Positions 1 through 5,717 are shown, counted from the first letter of the stretch. The stretch: DNA of 5,746 nucleotides from Peptococcaceae bacterium (GCA_900759105.1 CAAETY010000007.1:1-5746); one strand, 5' to 3'. The notes: generated by a model from the letters alone, not told the origin. A program made the numbers and translations.

Positions 1-11
1 ATTTTACAGTA

Positions 12-48
12 AAGGCCAAGCGATTGCTCGCTTGGCCTTAATTTTTTT
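12..48 (+). terminator. Intrinsic terminator of a plus-strand gene left of the window
   Basis: A perfect 12-bp stem pairs 12-23 with 28-39 around the 4-nt loop TTGC, and a run of seven T at 42-48 follows one base later. This is a standard Rho-independent terminator for transcription entering from the left. Read on the minus strand the stem is followed only by a short, interrupted T stretch, so it would be at best a weak backup terminator for the convergent SH3b gene. Confidence 0.8.
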
Positions 49-59
49 CTGTAATTTTA

Positions 60-98
60 AAGAAGGGGCTCATCGCTTAATGCGACAGCCCCTTTCTT
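60..98 (-). terminator. Probable terminator of the minus-strand envelope gene cluster
   Basis: The GC-rich arm 65-70 (GGGGCT) pairs with 87-92 (AGCCCC). The stem extends through 60-64 and 93-98 with one bulged T. A second small stem, 73-76 with 82-85, sits inside the loop. The hairpin begins 16 nt after the SH3b stop codon. The T-run behind it on the minus strand is weak (TTCTTTAAAATT), so termination efficiency is uncertain, but its position fits the end of this transcription unit. Confidence 0.6.
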
Positions 99-114
99 AT
101 GTCATTTTATATGC

Positions 115-648
115 TTAGCTCATGGTTACAAACTGGGAGGATACCCATGCAGTTTGGCCGCCGGAGGTTTGTACTTGGTAGAAGCCATTACTTTCAGCGA
201 TGATGGTCAAGGTGTCACCGTTATTAACGGTACCAACGATGTTGCTGTCGGTGCTAGCATCGGAACGAAGGTTCAAGCCTGCGCCGCCGGTTGCAACAGT
301 ACCGGTGCCAATGCCTTCGGTGGTTTTCTTGTCAATGTTATCGCTGTCGCTGTCAGCAGATTCATCGGTCTTGTCTGCAGATTGGCTGTCTTTCTTTTCG
401 GTTTTGGTTTTTTCGGAGCTACTGCTTTCTTCTTCCTTTGCTTCTTGCGCTGCCTTTTTAGCATCCTTTTCGGCTTCTGCCTTCTTTGCATTTTCTTCTT
501 CTACAGAAGTTTTTTGCTCAGTCACAGAAGTTTGTACTTCGCTGTTGCTTGAGGTAAAGAAGCCGCCGACAAAGCCGATGGCCAAGCCGAGTAACGCCCC
601 TAACACAATTGCCCCTAATACTGCGATGAGAATATTTTTCTTATTCAT
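115..648 (-). CDS. Membrane-anchored SH3b-domain protein with charged linker
   Basis: This 177-residue protein has three visible parts. Residues 6-31 form a glycine/alanine/leucine-rich hydrophobic segment after a short basic start (MNKKN), which reads as an N-terminal membrane anchor or uncleaved signal, with no lipobox cysteine. Residues about 35-110 are a low-complexity linker of Lys, Glu, Ser, Asp and Ala, likely extended or coiled. Residues about 112-177 match a bacterial SH3 (SH3_3 type) domain: GLNLRSDAST, then NIVGTVNNGDTL, then a C-terminal AWVSSQFV. Such domains usually bind peptidoglycan or wall glycans outside the membrane, so the likely role is a wall-binding or wall-sensing tether; no catalytic domain is present. 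The ATG start at 648 has AAGGAG (661-666) 12 nt upstream, a slightly long spacing. The gene follows the tagO-like gene by 24 nt and is probably co-transcribed with it. The exact partner and function are unknown. Confidence 0.85.
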   Translation of the reverse strand: MNKKNILIAVLGAIVLGALLGLAIGFVGGFFTSSNSEVQTSVTEQKTSVEEENAKKAEAEKDAKKAAQEAKEEESSSSEKTKTEKKDSQSADKTDESADSDSDNIDKKTTEGIGTGTVATGGAGLNLRSDASTDSNIVGTVNNGDTLTIIAESNGFYQVQTSGGQTAWVSSQFVTMS

Positions 649-672
649 TGTTCTTGTCCGCTCCTTAACGAA

Positions 673-1713
673 TTACTTTGTTTTTTTAGGTTTTTCAATT
701 TTGCCAATGATACCAAGCTTGCTTGCGCCAACCAAAAGCAGTGTAATCACCAGCACCACTACAATAAATCCGCGTTCGCTGGTCAGTTCATTAACGATAA
801 TCGCGCAGGCAGATAAACAAGCGCTGATTGCATAAATGAGCAACACTGCATTGCGGTGACTCAACCCACGCGCCATCAAACGATGATGCAAGTGGGCTTT
901 ATCTGCTTCAAAGATTGGCTTGTTTGCAATCATACGACGCAAAATCGCAAACAAGGTGTCAAATATTGGAATCCCCAACGCAAGGATAGGGATGAACACA
1001 GAAACGAAGGTTACACCCTTTGCGGTCCCCATAATAGAAAGAATCGCCAAGGTATACCCCAAAAACATGGATCCGGTATCCCCCATAAAAATAGAGGCCG
1101 GATGAAAATTGTAAACGAGGAAGCCCACACAGGCCCCCACCAAAATAAAGCAAAAGATTGCTACGCTATCAAGGCCGTTAATTAATGCGCAAATCGCAAG
1201 CGTCAACGCACTGATGGCGGATACCCCGGCAGCCAAGCCGTCGAGACCGTCGATTAAGTTCACCGCATTGATAATTGCAACAATCCAAATAACAGTGACA
1301 GGCACGCTCAAAATATTCAGCGTGGTCATGGCTGCTTCGCCAAACATACTGGTGACAAATTCAATGCGAATGCCTCCGAAGGTGGCAATACATGCTGCAA
1401 TAATCTGCCCCAAAAGCTTAAGCTTCGCAGGCATATCGGTTACATCATCGACAATCCCTACAAAAACCAACATTGTCGCCCCGAGGAAGAACCCGGTCAT
1501 TGGTTGTGAGGATGGATAAAATGTGTAGGCAACAATCCAAAATGACGCGTAAATCGCCAAGCCACCCATGCGTGGCATGATTTTTTGATGCACCTTACGG
1601 GCATTTGGTTTGTCTACGGCACCAATGCGCACAGCAAGGAGCTTTACCAACGGCACCAAAAAGGTTGTTAATACAAAAGCTGAGACAATTACCAAGAGCA
1701 ATTCCTTAGCCAC
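673..1713 (-). CDS. tagO: Polyprenyl-phosphate GlcNAc-1-phosphate transferase, TagO/WecA type
   Basis: This 346-residue polytopic membrane enzyme belongs to the MraY/WecA/TagO family (glycosyl transferase family 4). Family members move a sugar-1-phosphate, usually GlcNAc-1-P from UDP-GlcNAc, onto undecaprenyl phosphate at the inner face of the membrane. This is the first step of wall teichoic acid, secondary wall polymer or O-antigen synthesis. Visible motifs in order are DKPNARKVH (34-42) with MGGLAIY (49-55); the Mg-binding Asp pair in GIVDD (86-90); NAVNLIDGLDGLAAG (149-163); FMGDTGS (209-215); and HLHH (274-277), the cytoplasmic His motif typical of the WecA/TagO branch rather than MraY. 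All catalytic motifs are intact and the length is normal. The start is GTG at 1713, with GGAAG (1721-1725) 7 nt upstream. A promoter at 1759-1787 lies just ahead. The symbol is by family resemblance; sugar specificity is not proven by sequence. Confidence 0.92.
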   Translation of the reverse strand: MAKELLLVIVSAFVLTTFLVPLVKLLAVRIGAVDKPNARKVHQKIMPRMGGLAIYASFWIVAYTFYPSSQPMTGFFLGATMLVFVGIVDDVTDMPAKLKLLGQIIAACIATFGGIRIEFVTSMFGEAAMTTLNILSVPVTVIWIVAIINAVNLIDGLDGLAAGVSAISALTLAICALINGLDSVAIFCFILVGACVGFLVYNFHPASIFMGDTGSMFLGYTLAILSIMGTAKGVTFVSVFIPILALGIPIFDTLFAILRRMIANKPIFEADKAHLHHRLMARGLSHRNAVLLIYAISACLSACAIIVNELTSERGFIVVVLVITLLLVGASKLGIIGKIEKPKKTK

Positions 1714-1758
1714 ACAATCACTTCCATATGAAATAATATATTTTTAACGTTCTATAAT

Positions 1759-1787
1759 ATTGTAGTCAGCTCAATGGCGAATTTCAA
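1759..1787 (-). promoter_or_regulatory. SigmaA-like promoter for the tagO-SH3b pair
   Basis: On the minus strand, TTGAAA (1782-1787) and TACAAT (1759-1764) are separated by exactly 17 nt, each box matching five of six consensus positions. Transcription would start near 1752, about 40 nt before the GTG start at 1713. The promoter sits in the 84-nt gap after csaB, and no hairpin terminator is visible between csaB and tagO. The pair may therefore be served both by read-through from csaB and by this promoter. Confidence 0.65.
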
Positions 1788-1797
1788 GCATTTATAT

Positions 1798-2883
1798 TTA
1801 TTTGTTGCTCAGAATTTCGGCACAATGCGTTGCCGGCGTACGACTGAGTCGTTTTAGGGCATGCATGCGATGCTCTGCTTCATGCAATTCTGTATGCAGG
1901 CATGCATCCGCAGTTTCTATCAATGTTTTCGCAGAAACATCCTTCAATGCCACGCAATGTGGATTGTGAATCATTTTCATGAAGCTTTCCACTTTTGGGT
2001 CATAGCTAATTGCCATCACGTCTTTATCAAGCGCTGCACCGATAATCAACGCATGCAAGCGCATCCCTACCACTAAATCCGCATTGTCAAATATAGAAAA
2101 TAATGTTGGCGTATCATAGGCGTCGGCAATAACAAAGGCATCGCCACGCATTTTGTCGCAGACAGCTTTGGAAATGGTTTCATCCTGGTCGTAATGCATT
2201 GCCAAAAAGCCAACACTATACCCTTGCGCTGCAAGTGCATCCCCTAAGGCTGCAAATTCTTGCACGTAATCGGTATTTGCCCAATCGCGAAGGGCAATGA
2301 GTGCCAGTGGACGCTTACCGTCATAGCCTAGCGTTTGCAGAATACGGTGTCCCTTTTCGGTGTCCACCACATCTCCATCAATGCCCAGTACCGGATCCGG
2401 TGCTACCTGCACCGGTCCCGTCACGCCCAGCTCACGTACCAAATCATAGGATTCATCATCGCGCACATGAATAGCCAAGGCATGGTTAAATGCCCATTTA
2501 ACCATGGTACGGTTACGTTTACAGTTAAGTGGCCCCAAGCCTTGGCCGTAAATGACCACCGGTTTGTGACGCAACATCGCCATAAAAATAATCCCAAGAT
2601 AGTAAAGCGGGCTGTTTTTGCTTGTTACATCCTGAAGTAGGCTTCCGCCACCACTAACAAGCATGTCAGCTTGGCCCAATGCCTTCCAAACGGTTTTTAA
2701 TTTCCAGCGATCACATGCGTTAACACCGTAAGTATCGGTGGTTAACGCAGGATTGTTGGACAAGACTGTGATTTCACAGTCCGGTATTTCACTGCGAAGT
2801 GCTTCGATAATGGCATAGCACACGGCATCATCGCCGGCATTTTGAAAGCCATAATACCCGCTCATCACAATTTTTGGATTCAT
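1798..2883 (-). CDS. csaB: Polysaccharide pyruvyl transferase CsaB
   Basis: This 361-residue cytoplasmic enzyme belongs to the polysaccharide pyruvyl transferase family. In Bacillus anthracis, CsaB is needed to add pyruvyl ketals, derived from phosphoenolpyruvate, to the secondary cell wall polymer so that SLH-domain proteins can bind it. Visible motifs are the N-terminal GYYGFQNAGDDA (9-20), SGGGSLLQDVTS (77-88) followed by YYLG, YGQGLGPL (112-119), the central APDPVLGI (161-168), and the C-terminal GMRLHALI (273-280), whose Arg and His are family hallmarks. Length is typical. The ATG at 2883 is chosen over upstream in-frame codons because AGGAGGGG (2891-2898) lies 7 nt before it and the GYYG motif then begins at residue 9; the longer frame would run through the DUF5693 stop. 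The 13-nt gap to that gene implies co-transcription and probably coupled translation. An unusual His-rich helix (His330, 334, 338, 341) lies near the C-terminus. Confidence 0.93.
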   Translation of the reverse strand: MNPKIVMSGYYGFQNAGDDAVCYAIIEALRSEIPDCEITVLSNNPALTTDTYGVNACDRWKLKTVWKALGQADMLVSGGGSLLQDVTSKNSPLYYLGIIFMAMLRHKPVVIYGQGLGPLNCKRNRTMVKWAFNHALAIHVRDDESYDLVRELGVTGPVQVAPDPVLGIDGDVVDTEKGHRILQTLGYDGKRPLALIALRDWANTDYVQEFAALGDALAAQGYSVGFLAMHYDQDETISKAVCDKMRGDAFVIADAYDTPTLFSIFDNADLVVGMRLHALIIGAALDKDVMAISYDPKVESFMKMIHNPHCVALKDVSAKTLIETADACLHTELHEAEHRMHALKRLSRTPATHCAEILSNK

Positions 2884-2890
2884 GGTTATT

Positions 2891-2898
2891 CCCCTCCT
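2891..2898 (-). promoter_or_regulatory. csaB ribosome binding site overlapping the DUF5693 stop codon
   Basis: AGGAGGGG on the minus strand ends 7 nt before the ATG at 2883 and overlaps the TAG stop (2897-2899) of the upstream gene. This fixes the csaB start and suggests that ribosomes finishing the DUF5693 protein can re-initiate on csaB, which would keep the two proteins in proportion. Confidence 0.8.
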
Positions 2899-4909
2899 AG
2901 GCTTCTCGCGCCGCAAGCTTGTCACTCGCCCAGCGGAAAAGCTTAATGCCAAGTTTGACCAACACAACGGTAATCACTGCTACCACAATCCCCAAAATCA
3001 ACCCATTTAAGCTACGATGCAAGCTAATCAAAAGTGGGGTGTGGATATGCGCATAGGTATTTACCAAAGAGATTTGGCCAATGACCAACGGAATGGTGAG
3101 CACCCACAAAGCAGGGCGCTTATTGGCATACATGAGATACAAAATCGAAGCCGGATAGCCGATGAGAAATTCCTTACTACGTGGGCGAACCCCCATGACA
3201 TCGTTAAGGAATTGGCGCATGGCAGCTTCTCCGCCGGAGATTTCTCCACCATCGTTGCCCGTACGGGTCACATAAATGAGCAGCGCAACCGCTACAACGC
3301 CAAAGATAATTGCCCATTTATAATCAAGGGCTTTATTAAGCAATTTCTTACATAAGGTGAATGGCTTTTCGGCACGCCAGATGTAGATAATAAATGGCAC
3401 CAGAATAATCGGAATCACATGCGCCACTTTAATCCCTACAAAGGAGCTCATCTTGAGCATAAAGACTTTATCACTCAAGACGCCAACCATAAGCACTGCA
3501 CCAATGATACTCATTGCACAAAGTCCAAGCAGGCTTGCGATAGCCTTTGGCAAAGAAAGATTTTCCTTTGGCGGTAAGAAATGAATACAAGAAATAATTG
3601 GAAATTCAATCACACTGGCCAGCGCCATCATCTGCATGGCAAAGGTTTGATTAACGAAATACAGTGCTATCCAAAGCACCAACGAAAGCACAAAGCCTAC
3701 AAGGCCCAAGCGTGGTAATCCCAATTCCATCATCAAAAGCAAGAATCCGGCGCATATCCCAAGCCCAATCAGCAAACGCACCACCATTGGCACTTGCAAG
3801 GATTCCATTTGCGGTGTTTCTCCTCCCACAGTGAAACCGTGTTCTTGCAAGGATTCGGTGATATGATGAATGTATTGCATATTGGTGTCTAAATATGCCC
3901 CCGGCATATCGATTTCAAAGAAGCGTACCAGCAAGGAACGCATATTACGTTCACGCGCCGCTAAATCCCAGCGGTCCAATGCTTCGACAATGCCTTTTTC
4001 AAGATCCGCATTGCTGTCGCCTTCAAATTTGCTCATTTCATCATTGGAAATGGTGTGTAAACGTACCACATCCTTGTCTGCTAAAAGTGCAAGGGTGTTA
4101 AAGCCCATTTGCGGACTGAATTCAATCTGTCCGATTGGGGCTATCAATGTCCCTTCGTCATCACAAAGCAATTGATAAAGGGTTTCGATTTTCTTTGGAT
4201 ACCCCGGCAAATACTTGTCGTTAAACATCAGCATGGCTAAATTTGGCACACTCTTGATGTCACTCGCCAACATTTTAAGGGATTCATCGGTTGGATTTTT
4301 CCAAGCGCAAACCTGTGCAATGATGTCAAAGCCGGCATCCGCTACAGCGTTCATCCAAGCATTGTCAAAACCTACACCAATCGAGGTAATGGTTTGTAAC
4401 GCTTTATCCTGGCTCCCTGTGGTCGCTTCCAGACTGGTTGGTGCGCTCACCACGCCCAGCTCTCCATCATCATAAGCAACGGCACCGGAAAGCTTCGCAG
4501 ACACTTCACGAAGCACCTGGTCGCGCCATGCATCGTTGGTTACAACGATATAGTAATTGGCCGGATTAATTGTCAAATTTGCCGGAAGCTTGTCTGCGAC
4601 ACTCAATCGGGTCACATCTGCGCCTTTGGCAATGACAATGTGACCGGCAGTTTGCAGACTTGCTAAGGTAGATTCCTTAAAGAGTATTTGGCTGACGCCG
4701 TTTTCTTTTAAAAGAGCAAGCATCTCCTCGTTCGTCTTGCCGTTGCCGTTTGCAAGGGCACGCACGTCAGATTCATTGACGGATAAATTCACCGTTTTAT
4801 AGTCTTGCTCCACTTGAATACGCTTAAAACCAACAAACAAGGAGCAACATACGGCTATCAAAACAAGCACAGCCGCCACCTGCTTGATGATTCTATGATA
4901 CTGCTGCAA
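2897..4909 (-). CDS. DUF5693 family polytopic membrane protein
   Basis: With the TTG start at 4909 this is a 670-residue protein. Residues about 10-28 form an N-terminal membrane anchor. About 29-373 is a large domain predicted to lie outside the cytoplasm. From about 375 to 656 there are roughly eight more hydrophobic helices, ending in a basic tail. The outer domain has alternating strand/helix character, with acidic and aromatic motifs such as FDNAWMNAVADAGFD and RWDLAARERNMRSLLVRF (about 313-330), which hints at a TIM-barrel-like glycosidase or glycan-binding fold; that is inference. A conserved-looking GVRPRSKEFLIGYPAS (573-588) lies between late membrane helices and resembles the RPRTKEFLIG signature I associate with DUF5693. 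No biochemical function is established for the family to my knowledge. The tight link to csaB suggests work on the pyruvylated wall polymer: export, polymerisation, attachment, or support of the pyruvyl step. A longer frame from GTG 4948 exists but lacks a ribosome binding site. Confidence 0.85.
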   Translation of the reverse strand: MQQYHRIIKQVAAVLVLIAVCCSLFVGFKRIQVEQDYKTVNLSVNESDVRALANGNGKTNEEMLALLKENGVSQILFKESTLASLQTAGHIVIAKGADVTRLSVADKLPANLTINPANYYIVVTNDAWRDQVLREVSAKLSGAVAYDDGELGVVSAPTSLEATTGSQDKALQTITSIGVGFDNAWMNAVADAGFDIIAQVCAWKNPTDESLKMLASDIKSVPNLAMLMFNDKYLPGYPKKIETLYQLLCDDEGTLIAPIGQIEFSPQMGFNTLALLADKDVVRLHTISNDEMSKFEGDSNADLEKGIVEALDRWDLAARERNMRSLLVRFFEIDMPGAYLDTNMQYIHHITESLQEHGFTVGGETPQMESLQVPMVVRLLIGLGICAGFLLLMMELGLPRLGLVGFVLSLVLWIALYFVNQTFAMQMMALASVIEFPIISCIHFLPPKENLSLPKAIASLLGLCAMSIIGAVLMVGVLSDKVFMLKMSSFVGIKVAHVIPIILVPFIIYIWRAEKPFTLCKKLLNKALDYKWAIIFGVVAVALLIYVTRTGNDGGEISGGEAAMRQFLNDVMGVRPRSKEFLIGYPASILYLMYANKRPALWVLTIPLVIGQISLVNTYAHIHTPLLISLHRSLNGLILGIVVAVITVVLVKLGIKLFRWASDKLAAREA

Positions 4910-4921
4910 ATGAAACACCTC
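4907..4921 (-). promoter_or_regulatory. Ribosome binding site and TTG start deciding the DUF5693 N-terminus
   Basis: On the minus strand GAGGTG (4916-4921) lies 6 nt before TTG (4907-4909), and the encoded protein then begins only nine residues ahead of its membrane anchor. The longer in-frame start, GTG at 4946-4948, has no recognisable ribosome binding site and falls almost on the predicted transcription start of the candidate promoter at 4954-4959. The shorter TTG start is therefore preferred. Confidence 0.65.
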
Positions 4922-4953
4922 TCTTGAGAAAAATTTTTTCTGAATCACACCTA

Positions 4954-4959
4954 GTATAC
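4954..4959 (-). promoter_or_regulatory. Candidate -10 box for the DUF5693-csaB transcript
   Basis: TATACT on the minus strand matches five of six positions of the sigma-A -10 consensus and would start transcription near 4947, about 38 nt before the TTG start. The -35 region is poor: the best candidate is TGTAAA at 4976-4981 with a 16-nt spacer. The promoter is therefore weak, activator-dependent, or wrong. Confidence 0.35.
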
Positions 4960-5110
4960 TCTATCCACCGCGATTTTTACATAGCTACCGCCAAAATCAC
5001 GCCATTTTATCCAAAAACCCACATCTCTTTTTGTATGCTTTTTTAGAAAACTCTTATGGTCATCTTAATAATTAAATTCAAATATTATTATCAAACAGAC
5101 CAAATACCTA

Positions 5111-5140
5111 TGGAAACTTACTAGATAAATTTGCTATAAT
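5111..5140 (+). promoter_or_regulatory. Extended -10 promoter of the Rrf2 gene
   Basis: A perfect TATAAT (5135-5140) is preceded by TGC, giving the extended -10 form TGCTATAAT. TGGAAA at 5111-5116 (four of six matches) is a usable -35 with an 18-nt spacer. Transcription would begin near 5147, leaving a leader of about 65 nt before the GTG at 5212. Confidence 0.7.
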
Positions 5141-5148
5141 ATATTATA
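5135..5148. promoter_or_regulatory. Perfect 14-bp palindrome over the Rrf2 -10 box
   Basis: TATAATATATTATA reads the same on both strands and covers the -10 box and the predicted transcription start of the Rrf2 gene. A dimeric regulator bound here would block the promoter, so it is a candidate autoregulatory operator. Its pure A/T makeup means it could also arise by chance in this AT-rich stretch. Confidence 0.35.
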
Positions 5149-5175
5149 CTTGATATGGTTTTATTTATCTCCTAT
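5146..5175. promoter_or_regulatory. Imperfect dyad, possible Rrf2 operator
   Basis: ATACTTGATA (5146-5155) and TATCTCCTAT (5166-5175) form a 30-bp dyad in which seven of ten positions per arm are symmetric (ATAnnnGATA / TATCnnnTAT). The size and the ATA-xxx-GA half-site loosely recall sites of IscR-like Rrf2 proteins. It lies just downstream of the -10 box, a good place for repression. The match is weak. Confidence 0.22.
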
Positions 5176-5196
5176 AGTTAAAGCTTTACTACTCAA

Positions 5197-5203
5197 AAGG
5201 AGG
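5197..5203 (+). promoter_or_regulatory. Ribosome binding site fixing the Rrf2 GTG start
   Basis: AAGGAGG is a near-perfect Shine-Dalgarno sequence, 8 nt before the GTG at 5212. It overlaps an earlier in-frame GTG at 5203, which therefore cannot be the start, so the protein begins MSLNITTDYA. Confidence 0.85.
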
Positions 5204-5211
5204 TGGCTCTC

Positions 5212-5658
5212 GTGTCACTCAACATCACTACTGATTACGCCATTCGCATTATGATGTATCTGGCAAACTACTACGATCCGGACCCACTCTTTGCCCCGGA
5301 TGGCACTTGCTCCGGGAAGGTCATCGCCGAAAAGATGAACATTCCCTACAATTACTTTTTGAAAATTGTTCCACGTTTGAAAGACGCCGGTTATCTGGTT
5401 TCTTTTCAAGGCAAACGTGGTGGCTATGTGCTCACCATGCCGCCGGAGGACATCAGTCTTTTTGACATCATTCATGTCATGGGCGATGACTTTATTCTGA
5501 ACGGCTGTACAGCGCCGGAAGGTGTCTGCGCACGCAACACGCCGGGCTTCTGTGCGGTTCACTACGTATTAACCGATGCACAAAATGCCATCGACAATAC
5601 CTTAAAATCTGTCAACTTGGCACAGCTTGCCACAACCAACGAGACGTTGAATAAATAA
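5212..5658 (+). CDS. Rrf2-family transcriptional regulator with a three-cysteine cluster motif
   Basis: This 148-residue protein has the standard length and layout of Rrf2 regulators. It begins MSLNITTDYAIRIMMYLA, the usual first helix; residues about 35-60 form the winged helix-turn-helix (SGKVIAEKMNIPYNYFLKIV), and the wing is SFQGKRGGYVL (64-74). Cys99, Cys106 and Cys114, spaced CX6CX7C, lie in the loop before the long dimerisation helix. This is where IscR and NsrR hold their Fe-S cluster, although the spacing differs somewhat from theirs. The likely role is a cytoplasmic, dimeric DNA-binding sensor of iron-sulfur status, oxygen, nitric oxide or redox state; the ligand is not proven, and Cys33 is outside the motif. 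The gene has its own promoter and terminator and is divergent from the envelope genes. No Fe-S assembly gene follows in the window, so assignment to iscR or nsrR is not justified. Confidence 0.9.
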   Translation: MSLNITTDYAIRIMMYLANYYDPDPLFAPDGTCSGKVIAEKMNIPYNYFLKIVPRLKDAGYLVSFQGKRGGYVLTMPPEDISLFDIIHVMGDDFILNGCTAPEGVCARNTPGFCAVHYVLTDAQNAIDNTLKSVNLAQLATTNETLNK

Positions 5659-5684
5659 AAACCACCGGTTGAACCGGTGGTTTT
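5658..5684 (+). terminator. Intrinsic terminator of the Rrf2 gene
   Basis: A perfect inverted repeat pairs 5658-5670 with 5672-5684. In practice the stem is 11 bp (AAAACCACCGG with CCGGTGGTTTT) around the loop TTGAA. The left arm begins on the last base of the stop codon. The A-run on one side and T-run on the other make it potentially bidirectional. The T-run is short (TTTTA). Confidence 0.8.
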
Positions 5685-5687
5685 AGC

Positions 5688-5710
5688 AAGCCCTATAAGG
5701 GCTTTTCTCT
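5688..5710 (+). terminator. Second small hairpin with pyrimidine tail
   Basis: AAGCCCT (5688-5694) pairs with AGGGCTT (5698-5704) around a 3-nt loop and is followed by a T-rich tail (TTCTCT). It sits 3 nt after the first terminator and may be a backup terminator. Confidence 0.5.
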
Positions 5711-5717
5711 TGTGGTA

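Larger units (their letters stand above)
4949..5202. other. AT-rich divergent intergenic region
   Basis: This stretch separates the minus-strand envelope genes from the plus-strand Rrf2 regulator. I see no credible small gene and no RNA gene in it. It holds the candidate DUF5693 promoter at its left end and the extended -10 promoter of the Rrf2 gene, with a palindrome, at its right end. The middle (about 5010-5110) is AT-rich without a clear repeat. A modest inverted repeat pairs CGCGATTTT (4969-4977) with AAAATCACG (4993-5001) with one mismatch; its meaning is unclear. Confidence 0.6.

Noticed and set aside
154..552. Plus-strand open frame of 132 codons, hydrophobic product
   Set aside because: It is antisense to the SH3b linker. 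The apparent membrane segments arise from complementing Lys/Glu codons, not from a real protein.
200..835. Plus-strand open frame of 211 codons
   Set aside because: It lies opposite the SH3b gene and the end of the tagO-like gene. Its Ser/Phe/Leu-rich product is the complement of the Lys/Glu/Ser linker, and it has no ribosome binding site or recognisable domain.
2884..2967. 28-codon N-terminal extension of CsaB
   Set aside because: It overlaps the DUF5693 coding end, lacks family similarity, and the ATG at 2883 has an ideal ribosome binding site.
3870..4475. Plus-strand open frames of 68 to 101 codons
   Set aside because: They are antisense to the DUF5693 gene, with products of biased composition and no motifs.
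5143..5148. Minus-strand TATAAT in the intergenic region, a possible distal promoter for DUF5693
   Set aside because: It is just the reverse reading of the palindrome; at a 17-nt spacing the -35 position reads GAGATA, which does not match.
4949..5202. Possible riboswitch or small RNA in the intergenic region
   Set aside because: The only inverted repeat of note (4969-4977 with 4993-5001) is short, has a mismatch and no terminator, and would lie upstream of the predicted envelope transcript start.
5215..5562. Minus-strand open frame of 115 codons
   Set aside because: It lies wholly inside the well-supported Rrf2 gene on the other strand and has no initiation signal or family features.
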